Assembly: GCF_019931215.1 (NCBI RefSeq)
Contig: NZ_JAIOUB010000001.1
Location: forward strand, 124,001 to 188,000
DNA: 64,000 nt
From: Alcanivorax limicola
Lineage (GTDB): Bacteria; Pseudomonadota; Gammaproteobacteria; Pseudomonadales; Alcanivoracaceae
Direction of reading: 5' to 3'
Below, in pieces: positions 27,871 through 36,273 of the stretch; positions within the stretch are counted from its first letter, which is position 1, and each line of letters starts with the position of its first letter. A program made the translations under genes and the position numbers. Under the pieces are notes generated by a model, which worked only from the letters and a program-made list of their open reading frames with translations, did not search any database and had not been told where the DNA came from.

Positions 27871-28728
27871 GTGGAAGCGGAGCAGATCAGGAAAATCGTC
27901 GAAGGCGCCATATTTGCAGCGGATGCGCCGCTGGATCGCGATGCCATGTTGATGCTGTTTGATGAAGGCGATCGCCCGGACAAGGCGGTGCTGGGCAAGG
28001 TGCTGGAGGAGCTCACTGAAAGCTATGCCGACAGAGGCATCGAGCTGAAGGAAGTGGCCTCCGGCTTCCGTTTTCAGGTGCGCCAGGAAATGGGGCCCTG
28101 GGTCAGTCGTCTGTGGCAGGAAAAAGCCCCCCGATACAGTCGGGCGATTCTGGAAACGCTGGCGTTGATGGCCTATCGGCAGCCGATCACCCGGGGCGAG
28201 ATTGAGGAAATCCGGGGCGTGGCAGTGAGCAGCCACATTATCAGAACGCTGCTGGAGCGTGGCTGGGCTCGCGTTGTCGGGCATCGGGATGTGCCGGGTC
28301 GCCCGGCGATGTTCGCTACGACGCGGCAGTTTCTGGATTATTTTGACCTCAAGAGCCTTGAGGATCTGCCATCGCTGGCGGAGATCAAGGATCTGGACAA
28401 ATTCAACGAAGAGCTGGCTCTGGATGATCAGGGTTCGGCTGAGACAGCAGGTACGGAGAATGTCGCGGCGGAGCACGCCGAGGCAGATGGCGTCGAGGGG
28501 GCGGCAGTTGAGCGCTCTGAAGAGGACGTCCCGCGTCAGGTGGGTATTGATATAATGTCTGCCGATGAACCGGAGATCGACGAGTCCACATTGATGGACA
28601 TGGACAAGGTGGATGCGGTGCTGGCGGAATTTGATGCCCAGTATCGGCGGAAGCCTGCGTCGCCACAGGAGGCCATTGAAGCGGCGGAGGATTCCTCTAC
28701 CGCTGGAGCCGATAGTCGAGATGAGTGA
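27871..28728 (+). CDS. scpB: Segregation and condensation protein B
   Basis: A 285-residue double winged-helix protein (KIVEGAIFAADAPL, SRAILETLALMAYRQPITRGEIEEIRGV, HRDVPGRPAMFATTRQFLDYF). The C-terminal ~100 residues are acidic, low in conservation and longer than in most ScpB. GTG start with AAGGAT upstream, somewhat distant. It ends overlapping rluB by 8 bp. Confidence 0.95.
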   Translation: MEAEQIRKIVEGAIFAADAPLDRDAMLMLFDEGDRPDKAVLGKVLEELTESYADRGIELKEVASGFRFQVRQEMGPWVSRLWQEKAPRYSRAILETLALMAYRQPITRGEIEEIRGVAVSSHIIRTLLERGWARVVGHRDVPGRPAMFATTRQFLDYFDLKSLEDLPSLAEIKDLDKFNEELALDDQGSAETAGTENVAAEHAEADGVEGAAVERSEEDVPRQVGIDIMSADEPEIDESTLMDMDKVDAVLAEFDAQYRRKPASPQEAIEAAEDSSTAGADSRDE

Positions 28729-29563
28729 GAAAATACAGAAAGTCCTGGCCCGAGCCGGGCTGGGTTCGCGGCGTGAGCTGGAAACCTGGATCAGCGCCGG
28801 TCGGGTCTCCGTCAACGGCAAGATTGCCACGCTTGGTGATCGCGCCGAATCAGAGGATGTTATTCGCGTGGATGGACACGTCGTCCGCACCCCGGCACCG
28901 GAAGAAATGGTGCGCAGGGTCATCATGTATCACAAGCCCGCCGGGGAGGTGTGCTCGCGCAACGACCCCGAGGGACGGCCTACCGTATTTGACAATCTGC
29001 CGCGATTGAAGGGCATGCGTTGGGTGCAGGTGGGCAGGCTGGATATCAATACATCCGGTTTGCTGCTGTTCACTACTGACGGTGAGTTGGCGCATCGCCT
29101 GATGCATCCCTCCAACGGCTTTGTGCGTGAGTACGCGGTGCGTATTCATGGCGAGGTTACCCCGGAGAAGCGCAAGGCCATGCTTGACGGGGTCATGCTG
29201 GAAGACGGCATGTCGCGTTTCAAGAGCATTGGCGACGCGGGCGGGGCGGAAGAGGGGGCCAACCATTGGTACAAGGTGTCGCTGGTCGGTGGCAAGTACC
29301 GGGAAGTGCGCCGCCTGTTCGAATCCCAGGATCTGGAAGTGGCGCGTCTGATACGGGTGCGTTTCGGCAATATTCCGTTGCCCCCGCAGTTACGGCAAGG
29401 GCGCTGGATGGATCTGCCTCCTGAGCAGATGGGCGAGTTGGCGGGCAAGGTGGATCTCAAAGGCAAGCAGTATACGGGGCTTTATGGCCGTGCCCGTTTA
29501 CGTACCCAGCGCTCGGGTGACAAGCCGCCACGCAAGCCACGCCGGAACCCTTATCGCCGGTGA
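28721..29563 (+). CDS. rluB: 23S rRNA pseudouridine(2605) synthase
   Basis: A 280-residue RsuA-family enzyme: S4 RNA-binding domain at the start (KVLARAGLGSRRELETWI), then the catalytic motif GRLDINTSGLLLFT (Asp108), and a basic tail (KPPRKPRRNPYRR). It isomerises U2605 of 23S rRNA. The start ATG 28721 lies inside scpB and has no strong SD, consistent with translational coupling. The neighbouring arrangement is the same as in other gammaproteobacteria. Confidence 0.93.
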   Translation: MSEKIQKVLARAGLGSRRELETWISAGRVSVNGKIATLGDRAESEDVIRVDGHVVRTPAPEEMVRRVIMYHKPAGEVCSRNDPEGRPTVFDNLPRLKGMRWVQVGRLDINTSGLLLFTTDGELAHRLMHPSNGFVREYAVRIHGEVTPEKRKAMLDGVMLEDGMSRFKSIGDAGGAEEGANHWYKVSLVGGKYREVRRLFESQDLEVARLIRVRFGNIPLPPQLRQGRWMDLPPEQMGELAGKVDLKGKQYTGLYGRARLRTQRSGDKPPRKPRRNPYRR

Positions 29564-29615
29564 CGTATAAGCCGGGCAAGTACAAGCCCGGCAATGTAAA
29601 GCAAGACAGCAAGCA

Positions 29616-29654
29616 TGAAAAAGGCCGGCTCAATTATGAGCCGGCCTTTTTTTA
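29616..29654. terminator. Bidirectional intrinsic terminator between rluB and the OmpA-like gene
   Basis: A 12-bp stem (29621-29632 with 29637-29648, loop ATTA) has A runs on one side and T runs on the other. It can end the rightward scpB-rluB unit and the leftward OmpA-like gene. Confidence 0.92.
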
Positions 29655-29668
29655 CGCAGAGAGTTGAA

Positions 29669-30685
29669 TTATCTGCGTTCTTCTACCGTACCGGTGATGA
29701 TGGCTTCAACCCGACGGTTCTCGGCGCGACCTTCGCGGGTGCTGTTATCAGCAGTCGGCTCACGTTCGCCTTTGCCTACAACTTCCACACGATTTTCGGT
29801 AACGCCTTCGTCGACCAGCAGGCGCTTGGCAGCTTCAGCCCGGCGCTCGGACAGTCGCTGGTTGTACTCTTCCGGGCCCATGTTACAGGTGTGACCTTCG
29901 AGAGTGACGCGGGTTTGCGGATGCGCGCGCAGGAAGCGTGCCGCTTCGACCAGATCAGCACGATTGCTGTCGCTGATTGATGCATCGTCGAAGTCGAACG
30001 TGGCCTGGTGAGTCTCTTCAACCTGACGGCGTACCACTTGTGGTTGTGGTGCGGGCGCCGGTGCAGGTTGCTCGGCGCGCGGCTCCGGCTCGGGTTGGGA
30101 CGCGGTACGAGCACCCAGCATCAGGTTGAGGCCGGCATAGACCTGACCATAGGTGTAATAACGGTCGTGGCTATAAGCGTGGCGTGTGCCAATATCCAGA
30201 GCCAGACGATCCTGAATCAGTGCGCGTTGAACCCCCAGCTCGACACCCGCCATCAGATCTTCTTCTGTGCGGTCGCCGGGTGCGCTACGCAGCTTCTGAC
30301 GGTTCTCACCGACGTTGATACCCGCGTAGGGTTCGAAGCCGAACAGGCTGGTGTTGTGGAAGTGGTTCCGGAGGCTGACGTAGTAGGTGTTGTTGTCCAG
30401 CCGAACACCGGTGTTGTATTTGCTGTCCAGCTTGCCTTCAGCTTCTTCATAAGTAGCTTGCACAGACCAGGCGGGATTGAAGCGCCAGCCAATCTGACCA
30501 CCGAAGAAGGTGTTGTTTTCGAGCCCGTCCGAGTTTGGTTCCCAGACTCTGTTTTCGTAAAAGAAGCTGTGGCTGGCGCGACCACCGATGTAGCCGTAAC
30601 TGTCCGGCATGTTGCCACTGGCAACAGCGAAAGAGGAAGCGGTAAATGCTGGTATGCTCAGGATGGCTAGAAGACGCGAATTCAT
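29669..30685 (-). CDS. OmpA-family outer-membrane protein
   Basis: A 338-residue protein: signal peptide (to about residue 23), an eight-strand-type beta-barrel (about 28-200), a Pro/Glu/Ala linker (PEPEPRAEQPAPAPAPQPQ) and a C-terminal OmpA peptidoglycan-binding domain (about 220-335) with TFDFDDASI, LEGHTCNMGPEEYNQRLSERRA and NRRVEAIITG. It links outer membrane to peptidoglycan. SD AAGGAG lies before the ATG. The terminator at 29.6 kb ends it. Confidence 0.93.
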   Translation of the reverse strand: MNSRLLAILSIPAFTASSFAVASGNMPDSYGYIGGRASHSFFYENRVWEPNSDGLENNTFFGGQIGWRFNPAWSVQATYEEAEGKLDSKYNTGVRLDNNTYYVSLRNHFHNTSLFGFEPYAGINVGENRQKLRSAPGDRTEEDLMAGVELGVQRALIQDRLALDIGTRHAYSHDRYYTYGQVYAGLNLMLGARTASQPEPEPRAEQPAPAPAPQPQVVRRQVEETHQATFDFDDASISDSNRADLVEAARFLRAHPQTRVTLEGHTCNMGPEEYNQRLSERRAEAAKRLLVDEGVTENRVEVVGKGEREPTADNSTREGRAENRRVEAIITGTVEERR

Positions 30686-31020
30686 GTCAGCTCCTTGATG
30701 GTTATCTGAAATCCCAAAAATGCTTGAAGTTGCTCATTTGACTGCTTTTAAGAACGGCTTCTCTGATATTTTATCCGTACGCACGCAAGGTTTCAGTTTG
30801 CCCGGTGTATGCATTTGGTAATGCATTGGTGGTGAAAAGTATCTCGCTGAGGTCTGCGCCGTTCCATGAAGCACATCTTTTTCGCAAATGATTTGTTTGG
30901 CAGTAATCTCAATATGCGAGAGTAGTGTGGGTTATTGCTGCGGTAGCGTAAATATGGCGGGAGAAAACAAAATAGAATATTACAATCCGCACATCGACGA
31001 TTCGCATCCGCGAGGCGCTT
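30686..31020. other. Intergenic region upstream of the OmpA-like gene
   Basis: 335 bp between the OmpA-like start and the rsmE stop, noticeably more AT-rich than the surroundings. It must hold the OmpA-like promoter and a long leader, but I could not pick hexamers with confidence and see no structured RNA. Confidence 0.5.
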
Positions 31021-31740
31021 TCAGGGCAGGGCGACGATGCGACTGATCAATGCTGGAACAGCCGTTTCAACCCGGAGTAATCGACGCCCCAGTGAAAACC
31101 CTGTGAAGCCTGCCAGCAGAAACATTTCTGACTCATAGGGCGTCCAGCCTCCCTCAGGTCCAATGGCAAGGGTGACGGGTTCATGGCCGGGCGCTTGAGA
31201 GAGGAGTGGAGGCGCGCCGGGATGTCCGATCAGGCAGCGACTATTTGCGCTCAGCGATGGCAGTGTATCTTCCAGGAAAGGGCGGAAACGCCTGGCCAGA
31301 ATCAATTCAGGGAGCACGGTGTCCCCGGCCTGCTCCAGCCCGAGTATCAACTTCTGCCGCAGCTGCTCCTGCTTGAGCTCGGGGGTTTGCCAGTAACTTT
31401 TATCGACCTTGTAGCTATTGAGCAGAACGATGCGCTTGACGCCGAGGCTCGTCGCGTCAATCAGGATGCGTCTGAGCATCTTCGGGCGCGGCAGGCCGAG
31501 TACCAGGGTCAGTGGCAGCGGTTGGGGTGGCGGGGTCCGGGGCGTGAATCTGAGGGTAATAGCTATGCCGTCATCGTGCTCCAGTGCCGCGGGGCCGGTA
31601 TCGCCGTCGAGCAGGCCCGCCATGAGCGAGTCGCCGGGTTGCAGGACCCGTATCTGCCTGATGTGTTGCGCACGCCGATCCGAGATGCGCCAGAGGTCAT
31701 CGTGGAGGTGGTCGTCGGGGGTCAGCAGCAGCAGGTTCAT
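31021..31740 (-). CDS. rsmE: 16S rRNA m3U1498 methyltransferase
   Basis: A 239-residue SPOUT methyltransferase; signatures are GLPRPKMLRRILIDATSLGVKRIVLLNS near the middle and the cofactor-binding IGPEGGWTPYE ... GFSLGRRLLRVETA knot at the C-terminus. It methylates U1498 of 16S rRNA. ATG 31740 is chosen to match the family N-terminus (MNLLLLTPDDH...); the upstream frame extends further but would be too long. Confidence 0.93.
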   Translation of the reverse strand: MNLLLLTPDDHLHDDLWRISDRRAQHIRQIRVLQPGDSLMAGLLDGDTGPAALEHDDGIAITLRFTPRTPPPQPLPLTLVLGLPRPKMLRRILIDATSLGVKRIVLLNSYKVDKSYWQTPELKQEQLRQKLILGLEQAGDTVLPELILARRFRPFLEDTLPSLSANSRCLIGHPGAPPLLSQAPGHEPVTLAIGPEGGWTPYESEMFLLAGFTGFSLGRRLLRVETAVPALISRIVALP

Positions 31741-31846
31741 GGTGCGGATTGTCCCACAGCGCTGGCCTACAGCGCGAGCGGCAGTGGCGGCGGCAGGCCC
31801 CGCAGACGGGTTGACCTGACTGCTCAGTCTCATGGCCGTATTGCCC

Positions 31847-31874
31847 TTGTCACAGAGTCTGGGGTTGCTAGAGT
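31847..31874 (+). promoter_or_regulatory. Possible promoter of moxR-VWA pair
   Basis: TTGTCA (31847-31852) and TAGAGT (31869-31874) are spaced by 16 bp, about 100 bp upstream of the MoxR start. Hexamers are imperfect; low-to-moderate confidence. Confidence 0.4.
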
Positions 31875-31975
31875 AGTACCCTTGTCCAACAGGCAGCCAA
31901 TGACTTACAGACCGGTGCGCCGGGTAGATCAGCTTGCAGCAACTTGCCGTTAACGTCCGTAGTGGAGAAAGACAA

Positions 31976-32818
31976 ATGCAGTTTCAGGGTACCGACCAGT
32001 ACGTCGCCACCGACGATCTGAAAATGGCGGTAAACGCCGCGATAGCCCTCCAGCGGCCCCTCCTGATCAAGGGGGAGCCAGGAACAGGCAAGACATTGCT
32101 GGCCGAACAGGTTGCCGAGTCGCTGGGGTTGCGGCTGTTGAGCTGGAATATCAAGTCCACTACCAAGGCCCAGCAAGGGCTGTACGAGTACGATGCAGTG
32201 TCCCGTTTGCGGGATTCGCAGCTGGGCTCCGGCGGTGTTGAAGACGTCAGCAACTACATCAAGAAGGGCAAGCTGTGGGAGGCATTCACAGCGGACGAGC
32301 AGGTTGTGCTGCTGATTGACGAGATCGACAAGGCCGATATCGAATTCCCGAACGACCTGCTGCAGGAACTCGACCGCATGGAGTTCTACGTTTACGAGAC
32401 CCAGCAGCTGGTCAAGGCAGTGCGACGCCCGATCGTGATCATCACGTCCAACAACGAGAAAGAGCTGCCAGACGCCTTTCTGCGTCGCTGCTTCTTCCAC
32501 TACATCAATTTCCCGGATGCGGCGACCATGATGCGCATCATTGATGTGCATTATCCGGACATCAAGCAAAGCCTGGTCAAGGAAGCGATGGAGATCTTTT
32601 TTGATCTGCGCAAGGTGCCAGGGCTGAAGAAGAAGCCCTCCACGTCAGAGCTGATCGACTGGCTGAAGTTGTTGCTGGCAGATGACATCCCCGAGGATGT
32701 ACTGCGTAACCGGGATACCAGAAAAGCCATTCCGCCCTTGTACGGCGCATTGGTGAAGAACGAGGCTGACGTGCAGTTGCTGGAGCGACTGGCCTTCATG
32801 TCCCGGCGTGAGGGGTAA
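31976..32818 (+). CDS. MoxR-family AAA+ ATPase
   Basis: A 280-residue AAA+ protein: Walker A GEPGTGKT (33-40), Walker B VVLLIDEIDKAD, sensor ITSNNEKELPDAFLRRCFFHY. MoxR proteins are chaperone-like remodelers that load metals or mature partner proteins, typically with a VWA protein from the next gene, as here. SD GGAGA precedes ATG 31976. The downstream VWA gene starts 5 bp after its stop. Confidence 0.92.
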   Translation: MQFQGTDQYVATDDLKMAVNAAIALQRPLLIKGEPGTGKTLLAEQVAESLGLRLLSWNIKSTTKAQQGLYEYDAVSRLRDSQLGSGGVEDVSNYIKKGKLWEAFTADEQVVLLIDEIDKADIEFPNDLLQELDRMEFYVYETQQLVKAVRRPIVIITSNNEKELPDAFLRRCFFHYINFPDAATMMRIIDVHYPDIKQSLVKEAMEIFFDLRKVPGLKKKPSTSELIDWLKLLLADDIPEDVLRNRDTRKAIPPLYGALVKNEADVQLLERLAFMSRREG

Positions 32819-32823
32819 CGGCT

Positions 32824-34002
32824 GTGCTGGTCCGGTTTTTTGACACGTTGCGTGAGTATCGGGTCCCGGTCACGCTAAGGGAGCTTCTGGATCTCCATGC
32901 CGCCATGGGTGAGCACCTGGCGTTTGGCAGCGTGGATGATTTCTATATGTTGTCGCGGGCGGTGATGGTCAAGGATGAAAAGTACTATGACCGCTTCGAC
33001 CGGGCGTTTGAGTTCTATTTCAAAGGCCTTGAGAGCATTGATCCCGACTGGTTTTCCAAGGCAATCCCGGAGGAGTGGCTGCGCAAGCAACTGGAGAAGA
33101 ACCTCTCTCCTGAGGAGCTTGATGCGCTTCAGAAAATGGGCAGCCTGGAGAAACTGCTCGACGAATTTCGCAAGCGCATGGAGGAGCAGCACAAACGGCA
33201 CCAGGGTGGTAACAAGATGGTAGGCACCGGTGGTACCTCGCCGTACGGCGGGCACGGTGCCAACCCGGAAGGTATCCGGCTGACAGGCGAATCCCGCAAC
33301 AAACGTGCGGTCAAGGTCTGGGAAAAGCGGGAATACCGCAATCTGGATGATTCCGCCGAGCTGGGAGTGCGCAATATCAAGCTGGCCTTGCGTCGACTGC
33401 GCAAGTTCGCCCGCACTGGCCGCGCAGAAGAACTGGACCTGGACGATACCATCCGCTCCACGGCGCGCAATGCGGGGCTGCTCGATATTCGCATGCGGCC
33501 GGAAGAAGAGAATCGCGTCAAGGTGCTGCTGTTTTTCGATGTGGGTGGCTCCATGGACCCCTATGTCCGCACCTGCGAAGAGCTTTTTTCTGCGGCACGT
33601 ACTGAATTCAAGCATATGGAATATTTCTATTTCCATAATTTCATCTATGAATATGTCTGGAAGGATAATCGCCGGCGCTGGGATGAAAAGACCGCGACCT
33701 GGGATCTGCTGCATAAATATGCCTCGGACTATCGTGTGATTATCATCGGGGATGCGGCGATGAGCCCTTATGAGATCAACTCGGTGGGCGGCAGCGTCGA
33801 ACACTGGAATGACGAACCCGGTGCGGTCTGGGTGCAACGTATTGTGGAAACCTTCGACAAGGTTGCCTGGTTGAATCCGGAGCCCCAGCGTGGCTGGGAT
33901 ATGACGACTTCCACGGTATGGACCAAGCAGTTGGTGGACCACCATATGTATCCGCTGACCATCAAGGGGCTTGAGGATGCCATGCGCTACCTCAGTCGCT
34001 GA
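32824..34002 (+). CDS. VWA domain protein (CoxE-like)
   Basis: A 392-residue partner of MoxR. Unstructured/helical N-terminus, then a von Willebrand A domain with the MIDAS motif FFDVGGS (Asp239, Gly241, Ser243). It has no signal peptide. CoxE-like VWA proteins help assemble metalloenzymes with MoxR. GTG start with GAGGGG upstream. No target enzyme gene is next to the pair. Confidence 0.88.
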   Translation: MLVRFFDTLREYRVPVTLRELLDLHAAMGEHLAFGSVDDFYMLSRAVMVKDEKYYDRFDRAFEFYFKGLESIDPDWFSKAIPEEWLRKQLEKNLSPEELDALQKMGSLEKLLDEFRKRMEEQHKRHQGGNKMVGTGGTSPYGGHGANPEGIRLTGESRNKRAVKVWEKREYRNLDDSAELGVRNIKLALRRLRKFARTGRAEELDLDDTIRSTARNAGLLDIRMRPEEENRVKVLLFFDVGGSMDPYVRTCEELFSAARTEFKHMEYFYFHNFIYEYVWKDNRRRWDEKTATWDLLHKYASDYRVIIIGDAAMSPYEINSVGGSVEHWNDEPGAVWVQRIVETFDKVAWLNPEPQRGWDMTTSTVWTKQLVDHHMYPLTIKGLEDAMRYLSR

Positions 34003-34048
34003 CTGACCGTCAGGCCGCAGCCGCCCTGGCGTGCGGTCAGCCTCTCCA

Positions 34049-34084
34049 ACAGAGGACTCCACAGAGGCCTCCGCAAGGGCCTCC
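34049..34084. repeat. Three tandem 12-bp units downstream of the VWA gene
   Basis: ACAGAGGACTCC, ACAGAGGCCTCC and GCAAGGGCCTCC follow each other in the 240-bp space between the VWA gene and the YqjD-like gene. No gene or RNA is recognised there. Confidence 0.75.
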
Positions 34085-34242
34085 ATACCCGCCTCTTTAC
34101 AGTGTTTTACCGGTGCTTTGTCGATATATCCCTTTTCGTCCGCGGAAGGGGTATGTTTGTATGGACGTGTAGCGGGACAGTGCGAATCACGGAATGGATT
34201 ATTCACTGAATGAACGCATCATTTCATAAGGAGGCACACATC

Positions 34243-34530
34243 ATGGCCAAAGGAAATACAACTCATCATCAGACCACGGACCGCGTGGCCGAGTCCTTGC
34301 ATGGCGCTGTCGACACAGCGGCAGCTCGCGCAGCAACGACAGAAGAGCGCTTGCGTCAGGAGGCAGCTCACGCCAGCGAACGACTGCGGCATGGGTCAGA
34401 GTATGCACGAAGCCGTACCGAGGAGCTGGCGGGCAATGTCACCGGCTATGTCAGAGAGAATCCTCTGATGGCACTGGGTCTGGCATTTGCTGCGGGCACG
34501 CTGTTCTCGGCACTGACTCGTCGCCGTTGA
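34243..34530 (+). CDS. DUF883/YqjD-ElaB family membrane protein
   Basis: A 95-residue protein with a helical, amphipathic N-terminal two-thirds (rich in A, E, R) and a C-terminal hydrophobic anchor (PLMALGLAFAAGTLFSAL) ending TRRR. This is the YqjD/ElaB layout, inner-membrane proteins that bind ribosomes in stationary phase in E. coli. SD AAGGAGG precedes ATG 34243. It starts a YqjD-YqjE-YqjK-like run. Confidence 0.85.
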   Translation: MAKGNTTHHQTTDRVAESLHGAVDTAAARAATTEERLRQEAAHASERLRHGSEYARSRTEELAGNVTGYVRENPLMALGLAFAAGTLFSALTRRR

Positions 34531-34569
34531 AGTCGGTCACTGCTGAAGCCCAAGGGCCGAGGGGTATGA

Positions 34570-35175
34570 ATGGTACAGACCGAAAGAGAGCCGGAACGGC
34601 CACGGTCCGCACAAGATAACGATCCGGTGGCACCCGCAGCCGGGGAAGGGCCGGATGGCGCACTGCCCGATGCAGGAGATGATCAGGGCGAGCGCGGCCC
34701 GAGCGGAACCGGCAGCGACTTTCGTCAGTTGGGGAAAGACGCTTCCGGTCTCGCCCGGGATATGCTGGCGCTTTTTGTCGCCGAGCTGCGCCTCAGTCTG
34801 TCCACAATACTGGTGATGATAGCGCTTGCTGCCATGAGCGGGCTTCTGGTGGCAGGCGCATTCATTTTTCTGGGTGGCAGTGCTGCCTGGATGCTGGTCA
34901 CGACAGGCCTCGCGAGCCCTGTGATTGCCGGTTTGTTGCTGGTCGTTTTTCTGCTGACGCTGACCGGGTTGGCCTACATCTGGACGCGACGCCTGAGCAA
35001 GGATCTGATGTTCAGGGGCACGCGTAATGCAATGCTTGCGCTGACGACATTGCGCTGGACGCTGCCCGAGGAGGAGCAAGGTGATAATCAAACAGATTCA
35101 GGACCGACACCGGGCCGAGGCGGCGCTGCAGAGAGTGCTGGACCGCAGAACGGTACTCAACGTTCACCTGATTGA
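34570..35175 (+). CDS. YqjE-like phage-holin superfamily membrane protein
   Basis: A 201-residue protein with an acidic, disordered N-terminus (about 1-55), two strong membrane helices (about 65-95 and 112-140; STILVMIALAAMSGLLVAGAF and AGLLLVVFLLTLTGLAYIW) and an acidic tail. It fits the YqjE/DUF1469 family. Its 3' end overlaps the next gene by 95 bp. Confidence 0.8.
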   Translation: MVQTEREPERPRSAQDNDPVAPAAGEGPDGALPDAGDDQGERGPSGTGSDFRQLGKDASGLARDMLALFVAELRLSLSTILVMIALAAMSGLLVAGAFIFLGGSAAWMLVTTGLASPVIAGLLLVVFLLTLTGLAYIWTRRLSKDLMFRGTRNAMLALTTLRWTLPEEEQGDNQTDSGPTPGRGGAAESAGPQNGTQRSPD

Positions 35176-35434
35176 TACGCGGCGTAAATGGTATCCGCGT
35201 ATAGCCAGACCGGAATGGCTGCCGGTGGCGTTTGTGGCCGGATTCGGGTTCGAGCGGCTGTTGCCGCGCCGTCATCTGTTGCGTGAGGCCAGCGCCATGC
35301 TCGCCGACATGATTCGCTTTGAGCAGCTTGGGCGAAATTTCATGACCATGCTCTCGCAAGATCGCCGTGTGTATCGCCCGCCAGGTACAGCGTCGCAGCC
35401 AGCTGAAGGCGCCACGGAATCAGAACAGGTTTAA
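35081..35434 (+). CDS. YqjK-like protein
   Basis: A 117-residue basic protein with a central hydrophobic patch (WLPVAFVAGFGFERLL). GTG start 35081 has GGAGG-type SD (in GAGGAGGAG). The N-terminus is encoded inside the YqjE-like gene in another frame, an unusually long overlap. YqjD-YqjE-YqjK gene order supports the name; similarity beyond that is weak. Confidence 0.7.
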   Translation: MIIKQIQDRHRAEAALQRVLDRRTVLNVHLIDTRRKWYPRIARPEWLPVAFVAGFGFERLLPRRHLLREASAMLADMIRFEQLGRNFMTMLSQDRRVYRPPGTASQPAEGATESEQV

Positions 35435-35516
35435 CCTCTTTTAACTGCCGATGGCTTGAGACGTCAGCTTAAATACCTAAGCTTTCGGTGGATCGTTCAC
35501 TTACAGGAGGTTCTAT

Positions 35517-35807
35517 ATGTCAGCCCGTCAGGATTATATCGACAAGCTCAAGACCAAACTGGACGAGTGGGACAAGGAAATCGACAAGCTCGAGATCAAG
35601 GCACGGCAATCCAACGAGGACCTGCGACATCAGTGGGAAAAGCGAAAGCTTGATCTGCAGGAGAAGCGCCAGGATCTGAGTAGCCGCCTGGAAAAGCTGC
35701 GCAACAGCGCGGATGACACATGGGGCGATCTGAAGAAGAACATGGATGAAACCTGGGATTCTGTCTCCCGGGGTATCAAGGATATGAAGGACAAGCTGTT
35801 CGGCTGA
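35517..35807 (+). CDS. Small coiled-coil protein, stress-response type
   Basis: A 96-residue soluble protein, almost wholly heptad-like helix (MSARQDYIDKLKTKLDEWDKE, EKRKLDLQEKRQDLSSRLEKL) with high K/D/E. It resembles the small sll1863-type stress proteins annotated in several bacteria. SD AGGAGG lies just upstream. Function unknown; context with YqjD-like membrane proteins suggests an envelope-stress role. Confidence 0.75.
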   Translation: MSARQDYIDKLKTKLDEWDKEIDKLEIKARQSNEDLRHQWEKRKLDLQEKRQDLSSRLEKLRNSADDTWGDLKKNMDETWDSVSRGIKDMKDKLFG

Positions 35808-35812
35808 GCCCC

Positions 35813-35844
35813 TGACGTGTCCTGGCGGGTGCCGGGGCACGTCA
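35813..35844 (+). terminator. Stem-loop after the coiled-coil gene
   Basis: TGACGTG (35813-35819) pairs with CACGTCA (35838-35844); extra G-C pairs extend it. No T tract follows, so it may be a weak terminator or an mRNA 3' structure. Confidence 0.45.
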
Positions 35845-35849
35845 AACAG

Positions 35850-35880
35850 CTGTACATATGGACAGTTGTTTCGTTATAGT
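35850..35880 (+). promoter_or_regulatory. LexA-like SOS box overlapping a promoter
   Basis: CTGTACATATGGACAG (35850-35865) has the CTG-N10-CAG architecture of gammaproteobacterial LexA boxes, 13 of 16 positions matching the E. coli consensus. It contains the -35-like TGTACA (35851-35856), which is 18 bp from TATAGT (35875-35880). LexA binding would block this promoter, which serves the gene at 35919. Confidence 0.65.
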
Positions 35881-35918
35881 AGCCCTGTCAGTTCGGAGCA
35901 CCAGGACAGGGAGTTCTT

Positions 35919-36254
35919 ATGCAAACCACAGCACGCTATCCACAAGCGCTTTGCGCAAGTACCCGCGGCGCGGGTGCCAGTTACGCTCACTTCAGTGGTC
36001 GACCTCTTCGTGAAAGCCCGTTTGTGGCCCGTTCTCCACAGGGCTGCTATCAGACACGCCTCAGAGAAACCCTGACACTCTCGATCGAGCAGCTGGAGTA
36101 TCTCGAGATGCTCAATGCCGCCATCGTCGATGCGCTGGAGCAGTCATCCGGCAGCGATGCCGGGGTGCGAAGAGCACTGGTGCTGGCAAAGCTGGCCCGA
36201 AGCCAGGCGCAGTATTGGCATGCGCTTTTTCAGGAGGATCAGGAGCGCGCCTGA
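35919..36254 (+). CDS. Orphan protein, probably SOS-induced
   Basis: A 111-residue protein I do not recognise. The N-terminal ~50 residues are polar with aromatic and basic residues (ASYAHFSGRPLRESPFV), and the C-terminal half is helical (LSIEQLEYLEMLNAAIVDALEQSS ... LAKLARSQAQYWHALFQ). GGGAG lies before the ATG. The promoter carries a LexA-like box, so a role in DNA-damage response, such as division inhibition, is suggested by regulation alone. It converges on the lipase gene. Confidence 0.7.
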   Translation: MQTTARYPQALCASTRGAGASYAHFSGRPLRESPFVARSPQGCYQTRLRETLTLSIEQLEYLEMLNAAIVDALEQSSGSDAGVRRALVLAKLARSQAQYWHALFQEDQERA

Positions 36255-36273
36255 CATTGCCTGGCCGGCCGGT

